The position numbers were made by a program, and so were the translations under genes. A stretch of DNA of 64,000 bases from positions 682,001-746,000 of the forward strand of contig JACZZP010000003.1 in the NCBI GenBank assembly GCA_015183035.1, written 5' to 3'. This DNA is from Meloidogyne chitwoodi. Lineage: Eukaryota; Nematoda; Chromadorea; Rhabditida; Meloidogynidae. A model generated the notes under the pieces. It did no database searches, had not been told where the DNA came from, and was given only the letters and a program-made list of their open reading frames with translations. Positions 1 through 11,159 of the stretch are shown here, piece after piece. Every line of letters starts with the position of its first letter. The stretch's first letter is position 1.

Positions 1-887
1 TAAATCAATAAAAATTTAATATTTTTTGTTAAAAAAGTAATATTTTATTTTTTAGTAAAAAATAATAAATTTAAATAAAAAATATCGTAAATAAATTGAT
101 AAGAAAAATTAAGAGAAAAAAGAGAAAATTTTTAAAAAAATTAAAAAAAATAAAAGAGAAAAATAAAATGTATTAAAATATATTAGTTAAATCTTTAATT
201 AATTTAAAAATAAATAATTTAAATTTTAGAAACATTTTTTCTTTGAGTTTTGTTGAAAATTAATTAATTATTTGGTCAATAAATAAATAAAAAAAGATAA
301 AAAAATTAAAAATAATTCTTTAACTGATTTTAATAATTTTAATAAATTGTTAAAAGCTTTGTTTAGAATAAGCTAAAAAAGAAAAAGAAGAGAAGAGAAT
401 TTATGAATCATCCCCTACCAAGCGCAAACGATTACCCTCTTACTCTCCCATACCAACAAGCCTTTGAGTGAAGAAAAAAAAATTTTAAGGCCAGAAAAAT
501 GAGAAAAAAGAGAATAAAATAAATTATTGAGAGTAGAGAAAAATAAAAATATTAAAAAAAAATAAAATGTAAGATTTCCCAATGTTTGCATTTTCGGAGG
601 ACTCAACTCTTTTGGGTAAAAATGACACAGAAAGGATAAAAATTGTAAAATAATTTAATAAAAGGGTTTTGTGACTAGTCTCGAAGGTTAATAATAATTA
701 TTGTGAAAAAATAAAATAAATTAAAAATTATTTAATTTTTCCAAAAAAAAATAAATTCTCAAAAAACTTTAATTTTAAATTAATTTATTTTCTACAAAAA
801 TATACATATTTACATAATCTTTATTGGCTACACGACATTTGCGGATATGACAGTTGCGGACCCGACATTTGCGGACCTACGGTGTTA
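1..887. other. AT-rich intergenic stretch with a small GC-richer repeat
   Basis: No gene is recognisable here; open frames are short and low in complexity. The only structure is three near-identical 12-base units, GACATTTGCGGA or GACAGTTGCGGA, at 834-845, 849-860 and 864-875, spaced 15 bases apart. They resemble the short subterminal arrays of the inverted-repeat elements elsewhere in the window and may be the stub of one. No partner inverted array is seen nearby. Confidence 0.5.
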
Positions 888-1205
888 AAATTCAAGGCAT
901 TCTATGAAAATTGGAAAAAATTATTTATTTATTAAAACCCAAAAAAAAAAGATTCTAGTTTTATAAGTTAACCTTCAAATCCAGCATCTTTTTCTTGACA
1001 TTTTTCAAAAATCAATTGTGGATGATTACACAACTTTTTAAGATTTGTAATAAATGCAAGTGTTGCACAAGTATTTAATGTTCCTCCTTTTGCTCTTCTC
1101 AATTCTTTATCCAGTTCTTCTTATAATACATCGATTAACTAGACCCAAAAGTTCCTGAAATTTTTCTTCTCCCATATTTCTTATACCATTTCGCTTTAAA
1201 CTCTG
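888..1205 (-). pseudogene. Broken duplicate of part of the RAD54-like gene
   Basis: This stretch is almost identical to 4396-4617 followed by 4829-4893, which lies inside the RAD54L gene downstream. It contains the same intron, the same exon, and then jumps across an intron and part of an exon, so a piece of about 210 bases is missing. It cannot encode a helicase by itself. The copy is a local duplication rather than a processed transcript, because the intron at 905-975 is kept. What follows (1206-1400) is unrelated to RAD54. Confidence 0.85.
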
Positions 1206-1419
1206 AGTCGACGAGAAGCTAAATATTAGGCAGCAATAAGTTTATATTCCGACATTTTTGTACATGAATTTAAGTACATCAACCAAAAATCGGAGAAATT
1301 GGACATTAAAGGGATTTATTGTTCAATTTTGTTTGTTTTTAAAAACGTTATATTTTCTATTAAAAAAAAAGAAAAATATTTTATTCATCAATTAAATTAT
1401 AAGATATCATCATTACTGC

Positions 1420-2190
1420 TTTGCAAGGCAAAAATTCCTTGTCTTCGAGTTCATCTCTTCTATAGTCAACCCCATCTGCAGCATAGCATCTATCCCCAAT
1501 ATGTTTGCCTCTTTGAAATGGCTGTGTGAGAGATCGCATTCAATTGAAAAATTCGGATCCTAAAACAAATAATCAAAAAATAACCACAAAAATTGAAAAA
1601 TAATAAAAGTAAACCTGAATTGCAACAAACATACAAGTAGGGACATCATCAGAGCCAGTAAGTGCCTTCATCGTTTTTTCGTTAATGAAAGTACAGTTGA
1701 ACGCTACATTGACCAAAAACCAAACGTTGATAATCGGTGCATTTGACTTATTAAAATTTTTACAGACTAGGCAAATCATGGGTCTATTATTTGGACCAAA
1801 AAATGTGCCAACTACAGGAAAAAACGGTGAAGAGAATGATGCCTTGCTTAAATGTTGTTTTTCCTCACTTATCCCAAGCTAAAATATAAAATTATTTTAT
1901 TTACGCAGACAGAAATAATTATTATAGGATTAATGTTTAACTATATCTCGATAAATGCAACCGAAAAGCTAGAGATGCATTAATAAAAAATGTGTTTAAT
2001 TTCAAACTTTAAATCCCAGCTAGAAGAATATTGGTTTTCAATACAAGTAAATATTGCTAAAAATTCGTTTAAATTAATAGCAGCTAATTTCACTAAAAAT
2101 ATAATACCTGTCGCAACACTTCGTCATCAATGTCGGGAAGCATCATGTCATGTTTATACGGCATCAATGCCTCAATATTATGCTGTTAAG
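1420..2190 (-). pseudogene. Remnant resembling a nematode retropepsin-like aspartic protease domain
   Basis: Three minus-strand blocks with plausible splice borders can be read: about 2190-2110 (HNIEALMPYKHDMML...), 1880-1613 (LGISEEKQ... ending ...TCMFVAIQ) and about 1557-1420 (DPNFSIECDLSHSHFKEAN). The middle block contains VWFLVNVAFNCTFINEKTM followed by KALTGSDD. This looks like the flap and active-site region of retropepsin-like proteins, where the family would have LVDTGS; here the catalytic Asp-Thr-Gly is missing. The likeness is from memory of the family, not from a search. It is probably an inactive copy or fragment. Confidence 0.35.
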
Positions 2191-2220
2191 AATAGAAAAC
2201 TAAAAATAATTGATCAATAT

Positions 2221-2549
2221 TAGCAAAAAAAATTAGTGAAAACAGGCGAAATTTTTTACCTAAATTATTAAATATACTATGTACGAATTCTTAGGGGGGG
2301 GGGGGGGCAGGAGAACAGTTCAACTGAGTCTGGTGGCACCACCGATGCTAAACTGAGTCACCGTTTTAAAATTTAACTCAAGTTTTTTCCTAGATATGAA
2401 TTATATAAAAATACAAATGATAGCTCATTGAAAGAGCTTTTCGAGCTGATAATTTAAAAATTAATTGACAAAATTTTAAATTTTCAAAAAAAAAATTAAA
2501 AAAAATCACCGTAAAAATACAAAAATAAAATGAAAAAAAAAACAAATTT
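2221..2549. other. Intergenic, with a long G run
   Basis: No gene is supported. A run of about 14 G residues at 2293-2306 stands out in this AT-rich DNA and is followed by a GC-richer patch (2307-2360) with no coding signal. The run length is a typical place for assembly error. Confidence 0.5.
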
Positions 2550-5500
2550 TTACAAAATAATAATTTCATCATTACTATTATCACTTGAATTATTTTCTAA
2601 TTTTCTTTTCTTATTATTTGAATCATTTTCTAATTTTCTTTTCCTTCCTGTTCTGTTTGATAAATCAACTTCTTTTTTTGCTGTTAATTTTTTTGGTGGT
2701 TTTGGTGATGATATTATTATTTGTTTTTCTTCTTCTTCTTTTTCTTCTTCTTCTTCAATTATTTCTTTATTTTCTTCTTCTTTTTGATCTTCTTCTTCTT
2801 GTGATTGATCAAGAGGAGATATTGCCCTTTTATTTATGCCATCATGTGATTTTTGATGAAAAACAAATGTTATGTCCTAAATAAAAATAAATTTAAATAT
2901 TTTAAATAAAATTATTTAAAAAAAGTGGTTAAAAAAGAAGATCAAATCTTATAGATCATCAAAATAACAACATTAAATAATTAAAATATTTATATATTTT
3001 TCAATTTAATTAATTCATAATTTAAATTTTATTATCGGTTCTTTTTTAACTTTTTAGATCAAATATTAATTATAATAAAGGCTTTATTTCATTATTTTTT
3101 AATCATTTTTGAAGTATAAATTTATCTTTTCTCGTAAATTTTAATGTTTTATTTTTAAATTATTAGGGCTGATATTTTTTTAGATCTTTAAGGTTTCGAT
3201 ATTTTAAGGTGGGCTTATTTAAAAAAATAAATATTTATTTAACCTTGACAGCTTCTCTAAGTGATCTAATAATCTGATCAGGAATTTTTCGATGATCAAA
3301 TTCTGAATGATGCCAAAGTGCCAAATCTGAATTTGTATCAGCAGACACAGGAGGGTCTTTCATTTCTTTTCCTTTCATACAACGTTGACATTTTAGTCTT
3401 TAAAATTAAAAGTAAAAAAATATTTTGTTTATTCTACTAACTTATCGTGTGTATCACTGCTTGTTTTTGTTTCCAATTGAAAAAGTGTTTTTAATTCATC
3501 AGTACTAAAATGTCTTGCAACATTTTCTATTTCATCCACTACACAAGAAGAAAGCGCTTTTTTATGAGTTTGACGTTGAAAAATTTTTTCTTCAATTGTT
3601 CCACGCTTTAAAAAATATTTTAAATTAAAAAATTAATTAATTAAAAAAACCGAAAGAAGTCTATAAATAAAACAAGTTTTTTTCTGTCCATCACGCCATA
3701 TTCTAGCCATTGCTTGACCATCATTTGCAGGATTCCAATCTGGATCAAACATTACAAGACGATTTGCTCCTATTAAATTAAGACCACAACCACCAGCTTT
3801 TGAAGAAAGTAAAAAAACAAAATAATCATTCTATATAAAAATGATAAAAAATAGAAAATAAATATAAACCTTTGGATCATGAAATTTATCTACAATTTTA
3901 GCACGTTGTTTTGATGTCATTGTACCATCCAATCGAACAAATGGATAATTTCGCAACTCACAAAGCTGTAAAATAACAATATAATTAAAAGTAAAAATAA
4001 ATTTTAGTATGAAAGAACAAAAAATTGAAAGAAAATTATAAGATTGAAGTAGAGTTTTGTCAAAAAAAATTGGAAAATTCTGATTATTAATCTTTTCATC
4101 TTTTTTATTTTTAAAAAATGCTTAAATTTTTTATTGGAAATCTTTAAAAAAACAATACACCATAACATACTTATTATCCAATTTATTATTTAATTTTTCT
4201 AAAAAAACCTGTTCAAATGCGTCCATTGTTTGTGTATAATTAGAAACAAGCACAAAACGATCATCACAAGTACGTTTGGAATAAGCTAACAAATAATCAA
4301 GTACTCGCATTTTGCCAGACCAAGATGGGTCAAAAACAACACGATTACTATTACTTCTGCCAATGGGGGTGGAGATGGAAAAATTAGGAGGAAACAATTC
4401 AAGGCATTCTATGAAAATTGGAAAAAATTATTTATTTATTAAAACCCAAAAAAAGATCTTAATTTTATAAGTTAACCTTCAAATCCAGCATCTTTTTCTT
4501 GACATTTTTCAAAAATCAATTGTGGATGATTACACAACTTTTTAAGATTTGTAATAAATGCAAGTGTTGCACAAGTATTTAATGTTCCTCCTTTTGCTCT
4601 TCTCAATTCTTTATCCATATATTTAATCATTTGAGAATATAACTTTGTTTGAAGATCAGTTAATGCACAGATACATACTAATTCATATTTGACCTAAATT
4701 TAAATAAATTTACAAAAAATTCTGACAAAAATTGGAAAATTTTCTTGGATTGTTTAGAAAATTGTTTTCCACTTTTTAAAGTTAAAAAAACCTCAACTCA
4801 CAGGTAAATATTGTGTAAGCAAAGCACTTGTTCTCCTTATAATACATCGATTAACTAGACCCAAAAGTTCCTGTAATTTTTCTTCTCCCATTTTTTGTTG
4901 ATCCTCCGTTGAATTTGCATCTCTTGAACGAAGAATAGAACTCTCAAAATTTCGACGAAATTCGGCTGCTTGACCCAAAAGTCCAGGATTTACAAAATTT
5001 ATGAGGGAATAATATTCAAGCAAATCATTTTGAATTGGTGTTCCAGAAATGAGAACTCTTCTAGAACATTTAAGTCCAGAAAGAGCCCGGTAAGTTTGGT
5101 TATCACTGTTTTTTAGACGATGACCCTAAAAACATTTTCTGTTAATTCTTTTACCCAAATTATAATTACTAACCTCATCACAAATAACAAGCCCAATCTC
5201 ACGTTCATGTAGAATATTAGCATATAGACGAAAAGTTTCATAAGAAATTATAATAACCGGAGTACCAACACGAGTGCCAATTTGTGCCATAAATTGCTTT
5301 AAAGATGCAATAATTTCAGCACTTTTTCCAGAATCAATTGGAAGAGAATTGAGACGGCCATGTAACCATTTGGCTATTTCTTTGTCCCAATTCTTAACTA
5401 AACTGCTTGGGCAAACAATTATGCAACGATTAATTGTTGGCTTTGCTCCAGGGCTTTGACGCTAAAATTGTTGGATTTTAAAATAATGCTTTCAAATAAA

Positions 5501-6092
5501 AATTACGGACTTTTAGGCAATTGACAGATAACATATGAAGCAGAAATTATTTTTCCCGGAATAATTAATTATTTTTTATACAAACCAAAAGTGTCCACAT
5601 CAAGGCAATGCATTGTAGTGTTTTTCCAAGTCCCATTTCGTCGGCCATTATACACCCATTAAATCCTTCGATTCGAGAACCAGTAACACATTCATACAAA
5701 AATTTGACGCCTTCTCGTTGATGAGGCCTGAGAATGACACAAAGAAGGGGATCGACGACAACATGGACTTCACGTTCACTATCTTTAACCTTTCTTAATT
5801 TTTAAAAATTAAAAAATAATAATACTTTCATCTGTTCATGAGCAGATAATTCTGGTGGTGTGTAAAGTACTAAAGCTCCTTCTGCATATGGATCATGTAG
5901 CGCAGAACGTACAAAAGACATCCTCATCCCCAAAAATCGATTTGTAGTAGGTGTTCCTTTAAAATAAATTAGGACCTAACTCCTCTTTTCATATAAATTA
6001 AAATTTTAGACAAAACCTGAATATCCAGGAATAGGAATACGGAATGAACTTGTTGTAGAAGCTTTGGATGGACGCAATAATACATCTTTCAT
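2550..6092 (-). CDS. RAD54L: RAD54-like SNF2 DNA translocase
   Basis: SNF2-family ATPase of homologous recombination; in the nucleus it works with RAD51 in strand invasion and chromatin remodelling. The start at 6092 gives [16 protein letters not shown], then IPIPGYSG. Helicase motif I is DEMGLGKT (near 5635), motif II is DEGH (near 5180), and the second RecA lobe holds [24 protein letters not shown] and [10 protein letters not shown]. The typical [11 protein letters not shown] and [10 protein letters not shown] segments follow. About ten short introns are spliced out. The last exon (2550-2876) extends past the usual family end with an acidic Glu-rich stretch and two basic clusters (TGRKRKLE and NKKRKLE), a likely nuclear signal. 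All motifs seen are intact, so the gene appears functional. A piece of it is duplicated at 888-1205. Confidence 0.93.
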
Positions 6093-6733
6093 TTAAATAC
6101 AATAATTTTAAAATAATATGCGAATAAAAATTACATTAAAAATGACTATAAATCAATTAAAAAATAAATTTTTGACAGTTCCTTTAATAAAAACGGAAAA
6201 TGAATAAAATAAGAGGCCGAAATTTTGAAAAAAGCGGGATCGAGTTAAATAACAGAATGCCAAAAGTGTGTTAATTTTGAATATTATTATTGTTTTGTAA
6301 AAGAGTTCATGAATTAGAATTTGAAACTTGTACCGGATATGATTTGAATGGATTTTTAGGAATTAATCATATCCCAAATTGATAGAGATCAAAAAAAAAA
6401 TGTTTAAAATACATTATGTAATTGCTAGAACATGAAAAAACAAGGAAATACATTTTATTCCTGTTAATTGCTGCGTGACAATTTTAAATAATTTGCCCTT
6501 ATGGACATTTTTAAATGTAAGAGAGAATTAGGCGTTTCGTTTATTTTATTTCTATTTGACATTTTTAATCTAACTAGATAATTCCTTTTGAGTTAGAGAA
6601 ATAAAAAAGAAGAGAGATGTTAATGTTTATTTGTCTTTTATTGTCTTAATGTCAGAAAATGTTTCTCTTTTATTTCGCGATTGAAATTTAAATGTTACTT
6701 CTGCTTATATGTTTTAGTTTTCCTTTCAGCTTT
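6093..6733. other. Intergenic, upstream of RAD54L and SL1 gene
   Basis: AT-rich DNA without a recognisable coding region. It should hold the promoter of RAD54L (leftward) and the proximal sequence element of the SL1 RNA gene (rightward, roughly 6670-6720), but neither can be assigned from sequence alone. Confidence 0.4.
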
Positions 6734-6833
6734 GGTTTAATTACCCAAGTTTGAGGTTTGTATTAACTTCACGCTCTCGTAAGAGTGGCGGCTTGGAAAA
6801 TCTTGGAATTGCTTTACCCTTGGGTGAGGCTTA
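6734..6833 (+). ncRNA. SL1: SL1 spliced-leader RNA gene
   Basis: Positions 6734-6755 match the 22-nt nematode SL1 leader in full (begins GGTTTAATTACCC, ends AAGTTTGAG), followed directly by a GT splice donor. Downstream are the parts of an SL RNA: a stem-loop CGCTCT/AGAGTG at 6772-6787, an Sm-site-like AATCTTGG at 6800-6807, and a 9-bp 3' stem GCTTTACCC/GGGTGAGGC at 6811-6830. This RNA donates its leader to the 5' ends of nematode mRNAs by trans-splicing. Many nematodes keep SL1 with 5S rRNA genes; no 5S gene is seen here, so this is a dispersed copy. The 3' end is approximate. Confidence 0.9.
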
Positions 6834-6917
6834 AATTGGAATTTATTTGATTTTTGTGTCTTGTGTTATTGTTTTCTCATTTTTTAAATTGACTTGGCAA
6901 CACTTGTGTTATGTAAC

Positions 6918-8111
6918 CAGGCATGTCCACGGATACAAATTTAGGTATCCGTAGCCGGGTATATCCGTGGGGTCTATATCCGTATCCGTTTTATATCCGC
7001 GTCCAAATTTGCTGTATCCGTCCGCGGGTATCCGCGGATATATCCGTTTTTTCTCAAAATGGTCAAATCACTTAAAATTTTCAAAATGGTCAAAACTAAA
7101 AGAGGTTTTGGAGGGGGATATTTTTTATGATGTATGAAAAATCTTAAAATTTTTGAAATGGATTATTTTTCTCTGCTGAGAAAAGTATTTCAAACAGGGT
7201 TGTTCAGGTTGAGCACAAGTGTCGAGTCTAGAGTTAGGAACGGGATCGGGTCCCGATCCCGTATCCCGATTTCCCGATCCCTTTTCCCGGTTTTTTGAGA
7301 AAACGGGATCGGGAATACCCGGTTTTCCCGGTCGGGACCCGGTGATTTTTGGAACTGGAAAAAAGCGGGAATTCCCGATTTTCCCGGTCCGGGTTCCCTC
7401 CCGGTCGTTCCATTCTAAAATTTCCCGATTCCCGATCCCGATTTTTACAAAATTCCTAACTCTAGTCGAGTCGTTAAATTTTCATAAATTATGTTTTTTT
7501 AGCGCCGCAGGCGAAAATTTTGAAAAATTATTGATCCTTAGTTGCCAAAAATTCACCATTTTCAGCGTCATTTTTATTACATCCTACTTGCTAAAACTTT
7601 GTTCTTTTTAGCGCCGCAGGCAAAAAATTTTTTTAAATTTTTAAATCTGTTGCCAAAAATATAAATTTTATTAGTGCATAGGCGAAAAGTTTAGACTTAA
7701 TTTTTAAAAATTTTTAAAACAAAGAAATATAACTTGCAGCAATTATCGTACACCTTTTCTAAAATAGTGGTTCTAGCGCTAACCAATTTATTAAAATAAT
7801 CTACGCCCTAACCACTTAACCATAGTTGCACACTGGGGAAAACAAGTAAATTATATATATGAGCATTCCTTTTCTTATCTTTTCGTTTTCAAAAATAAAT
7901 TTGGGGAGTGAACAAGGGAAAAAATATTTAATATTTAGGCATTAAGGGTTACATATTATGTTCACGGATATTACGGATACCCGCGGATAACGACCTCATA
8001 TCCGTATCCGTTTTGTATCCGTCTGATTTTTTAAAATTAGTATCCGTATCCGCCCGTATCCGCGGATATCCGCGGGTATCCGGATATTATCCGTATCCGT
8101 GGACATGCCTG
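6918..8111. mobile_element. Non-autonomous hAT-like element (1194 bp) with ATCCGCGG-rich ends
   Basis: The ends are inverted repeats (CAGGCATGTCCACGGATAC on the left, its reverse complement on the right). They are flanked by an exact 8-bp target duplication TATGTAAC at 6910-6917 and 8112-8119, the duplication length typical of hAT transposons. About 130 bases inside each end are packed with short overlapping TATCCG and CCGCGG units. No transposase is present. The interior (7480-7720) repeats the motif GCGCCGCAGGCGAAAA, also found inverted in the element at 41985-43104. A second, younger element is nested at 7229-7464. Confidence 0.85.
7229..7464. mobile_element. Nested hAT-like MITE, TAGAGTTAGGAA family (236 bp)
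   Basis: Inverted ends TAGAGTTAGGAA/TTCCTAACTCTA are flanked by an exact 8-bp duplication GTCGAGTC (7221-7228 and 7465-7472). The whole body is dense in CCCGATCCC and CCCGGTTTTCCC units and can fold on itself. It is closely related to the element at 34490-34743. It sits inside the larger element at 6918-8111, so it inserted later. Open frames through it are an artefact of the GC-rich repeat. Confidence 0.9.
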
Positions 8112-8274
8112 TATGTAACTGTGACGTGTTCTATAAAATCATAATAAAATTTTTTTAAATGTTGAAATTATCTACAGGTAATTTAATTTTTTTTCATAAA
8201 AGGGAAAATTGCGAATGTACAAATTAATTTGATTAAATTATTTAAAAATTAAATTTTAAAATAAAAAAATAAAT

Positions 8275-11159
8275 TTAAACAAAATATCGTGAAATAGAAA
8301 ATTGTTTTTTTTCTTCCTCTTCATTTTCTTTTTTCATTCCGTTTAAAAATGTCCAAACATCAGTTTTTGTTTCATCTTTAGTTTTAAATTTGCAAACACA
8401 TTTAAAAACAATATAACTAGTAATTGCAGCAATTAAAATTGATATAAAACTGAAAAATAAATTTAAATGTTTTTTTTTAATTTTTTCAGATGGGAAAATT
8501 TTTTCCCAAAAAAGAAAAATTTTTATTTAGGCATTTAAATTAAAAAAATATTTTTTCTTTCTTACCCACAACAAAAACAAACAATTAACATTTCATTCAA
8601 AGAAATACACCATAAATTTTCTTTTATTTTATTTAATTCTATTTGACAAATTTTTTCGATCCAAAAATTTTTAAAAGAAGAAATTTGTTGTTGTTTTTGT
8701 TCATTTTTTATTAAAATATTTCTTTTTTCTCTAAATAATTTAATATTAGCTTTTTTTAAAATTTTAATTTCTCCATTATTTTCTTCTCTTCTTTGACGTA
8801 TTAAATTTTCTAAAAAATTAAAATTTATTTTATTATTTTATTTAAAAAAAACCTGAACAATTTGCAACAAAAGAACAATGTTTGGACATACAAATACGTA
8901 AATTACAAAAAATATTTACTTCATTGCTATAAATTAATTTATTTTTTTAGGAATATTATTTTTAATAAAAAAAATAAAAAAACATTCTTTTAAATTAATT
9001 TAAAAAAATTATTAAGGATTATCCCTTTTTATTTAATTTTAAATAATAAATTAGTTTAAAATAATGAAATTAGAATAAGTGTCTCGGTGGCTCAGTCGGT
9101 AAGGCTCTTAGTTTGTATAGCAATAATTAGTGAAATAGCAGAGGTTCGAATTCTGCTAGCAGACTAAGCTTTTATTTGTCATTTTCTTTTCTTTTTTAAT
9201 TCAAAATCAGACACAAGAAATTTTTTTTAAATTATTAAAATTTTTTTCACCCTAATAATTATTTTATTAATAAAATCTTTTCCTTTTTACCTTGTAGGAA
9301 AAGCCCAAGCTTTTATTCGGTTAATGAAGATAACCTCATTTTGAATTTCTATTCTTTCAAAAGCTCCCCAAATGTTGCCTTAAAAAAAATAAAATTATTT
9401 ATTTAAAAAAATATTTTTTATTAATTAAATTATTAAAAAAATATTTTTTTAATAATTTAATTAATTTATTTAACCTTTTGGTTGTAAAGAACAACCCCTT
9501 TCATCACTTAATTCTAAAGAAGAATTTGAATCAGTAGCCCAACAACGACCAATTTGAGAGTCACTTATAGGTTTTTGAATTCGAACAAGATATGACTTTT
9601 AAATTATTTTTTAATTAAAAATAAATAAAATAATTATTTTTACAATTGGATCCCCAATATTTAATGCAGAATTAATTTCATTATTTTGTAAAGAAAAATC
9701 TTCAAAAGAATGTCCATTCTTTATTTCAACAGAATATTTTAATTCTGAAGAAGTAATTGTTGTTTTTGTTTGTTCTTCATCCATTAAGAGAGGTAATTCA
9801 GTAGTTTCTAAAGAAGAAAAAGAAGAAGAATATTCTTCTTCTTTTTCTTCTTCTTTTGGTGGTTTAGAACTGAAAAAAGAGAAATAATTTTTTAATAGGT
9901 ATTTTAAATTCTTTTGGTAAATAAAATTCTCCGAGGAACGCAAATTTAAATTCTCTTCTTTAATTATAAAATTTCCCCTTTCTTTTTCTTTTTTAGTTCA
10001 TCCTCATCCTTTTTTGTGGAAAATAAAATATATTGGAAAATAGGAGTCTCTTTAAAAGGATTACCCTCTAAACTCGATTGAATTATTTTTAAATATTATT
10101 TTTCAATTATAATTTATTTATTTAATATTTACTTTAATTTATTAATAATAATATCAGTATTAAATTCTTCATTTTCTTCTCCAAAAGCAATAGTAGTTGT
10201 AGAGGTTAAAGTTGTTGTTTTACTTTTAGAAGAAGAAGGAAAAGAAGAAGAAAGTAAAGGTTTATTGGTTATTAATGGACTTGAAGGAATACATGTTAGC
10301 AAATATTTTCTTAAAAATTAATTAATTAATTTCATTTTAAATAAATTAAAAATAAATAAATATTTTTTTCCCTAAAATTGCCTTAAGAAACGTTTATTTA
10401 GGGGTGGGTATTTCTTTTAAAAATCATAAAATTGTCAAATTTTGACCTAGAACAATAAAATTTTGTCAAAATATTCGTTAAATGATCTACTAATTTGGTT
10501 AAAAATTTAAAATCTTTAAGTTCAAAATTTGTCAAGTTATGGCCAAAAACGTGAAATAAGGTACACCCAAAATGTCACCATTTGAAATATCAACACTATA
10601 ATTTTCTTTTTTCTCTAAAACTTTTAAAATTATTAAATTAAAAAATTATTAAATAATTTTTTAAAAATTAGTTAATCATTTATTATTAAATTTAAATAAA
10701 ATATTTTATAAAAATTAATTTCTTTTTTATTAAAAATTAAAAAATTAATTATACTTGTCATTAGCCTGTAAAAAAGCAATATTTTCCTGTATAATAACTC
10801 CATTTTCAAAATTTCCATCAGAATTTATTTTTGTTTCACAACCATTTAGAGGAACCTTTTTTAAAATAAAATTTAAAAAAAAAATAATTAAAAAAACTTT
10901 TAAATGATAATTTAATTGTGAAAGTATTGTTCCATTAACATAAATACAATTAGGCAATCCTTCTTCACTATAAATTAAACCACGAAAAGGAACATCAAAA
11001 TTAAGTGAAAGCATAAAATTGTGCTTAAAATAATTATTTTTTTAATTTTTAAAAATTAATAAAAACTTGATCACAAGCAACAGAAGTGTCAAGTAAACGA
11101 GCAAAATATTGTTTTTTTATTAATAAAAATAAAATAAATGTTTTAAAGTAGTTAAACAT
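8275..11159 (-). CDS. ZP-domain (cuticlin-type) membrane protein
   Basis: The start at 11159 (MFNYFKTFILFLLIKK) gives an N-terminal hydrophobic signal. The ZP-N part reads SVACDQ, then LSLNFDVPFRGLIYSEEGL, PNCIYVNGT and VPLNGCETK. The ZP-C part reads YSVEIKNGHSFEDFSLQN, GDPIVKSYLVRIQKP, GRCWATDSN, RGCSLQPKGN and IFCNLRICMSKHC. A Ser/Thr- and Glu-rich linker separates the two. A transmembrane segment (FISILIAAITSYIVF) lies near the C-terminus, and the protein ends in a short charged tail at 8275. ZP proteins polymerise in nematode cuticle or apical matrix. The gene has about ten exons; some boundaries in the linker (10000-10320) are uncertain. A tRNA-like sequence lies in an intron at 9081-9175. 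The specific paralogue is not identified. Confidence 0.82.
9081..9175 (+). tRNA. tRNA-like sequence, probably a pseudogene
   Basis: The segment has a GGCTCAGTCGGTAAG D-arm-like block and a GCAGAGGTTCGAATTCTGC T-arm-like block, and ends in GCAGAC. The T loop would be nine bases rather than seven, the D stem does not pair well, and the acceptor stem has mismatches. It lies in an intron of the ZP gene on the opposite strand. A decayed tRNA or tRNA-derived repeat is more likely than a working tRNA; the anticodon is not assigned. Confidence 0.35.

Noticed and set aside
834..875. Possible telomere-like repeat
   Set aside because: Only three 12-base units, not a TTAGGC array; more likely a transposon stub.
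2585..2884. Plus-strand hydrophobic 99-codon frame
   Set aside because: It is antisense to the acidic last exon of RAD54L; the Leu/Phe/Ser content is the complement of Glu/Lys codons.
7219..7611. 130-codon open frame rich in Pro/Phe/Arg
   Set aside because: It runs through the GC-rich arrays of a hAT-like MITE (7229-7464); the composition comes from CCCGATCCC repeats, not a gene.
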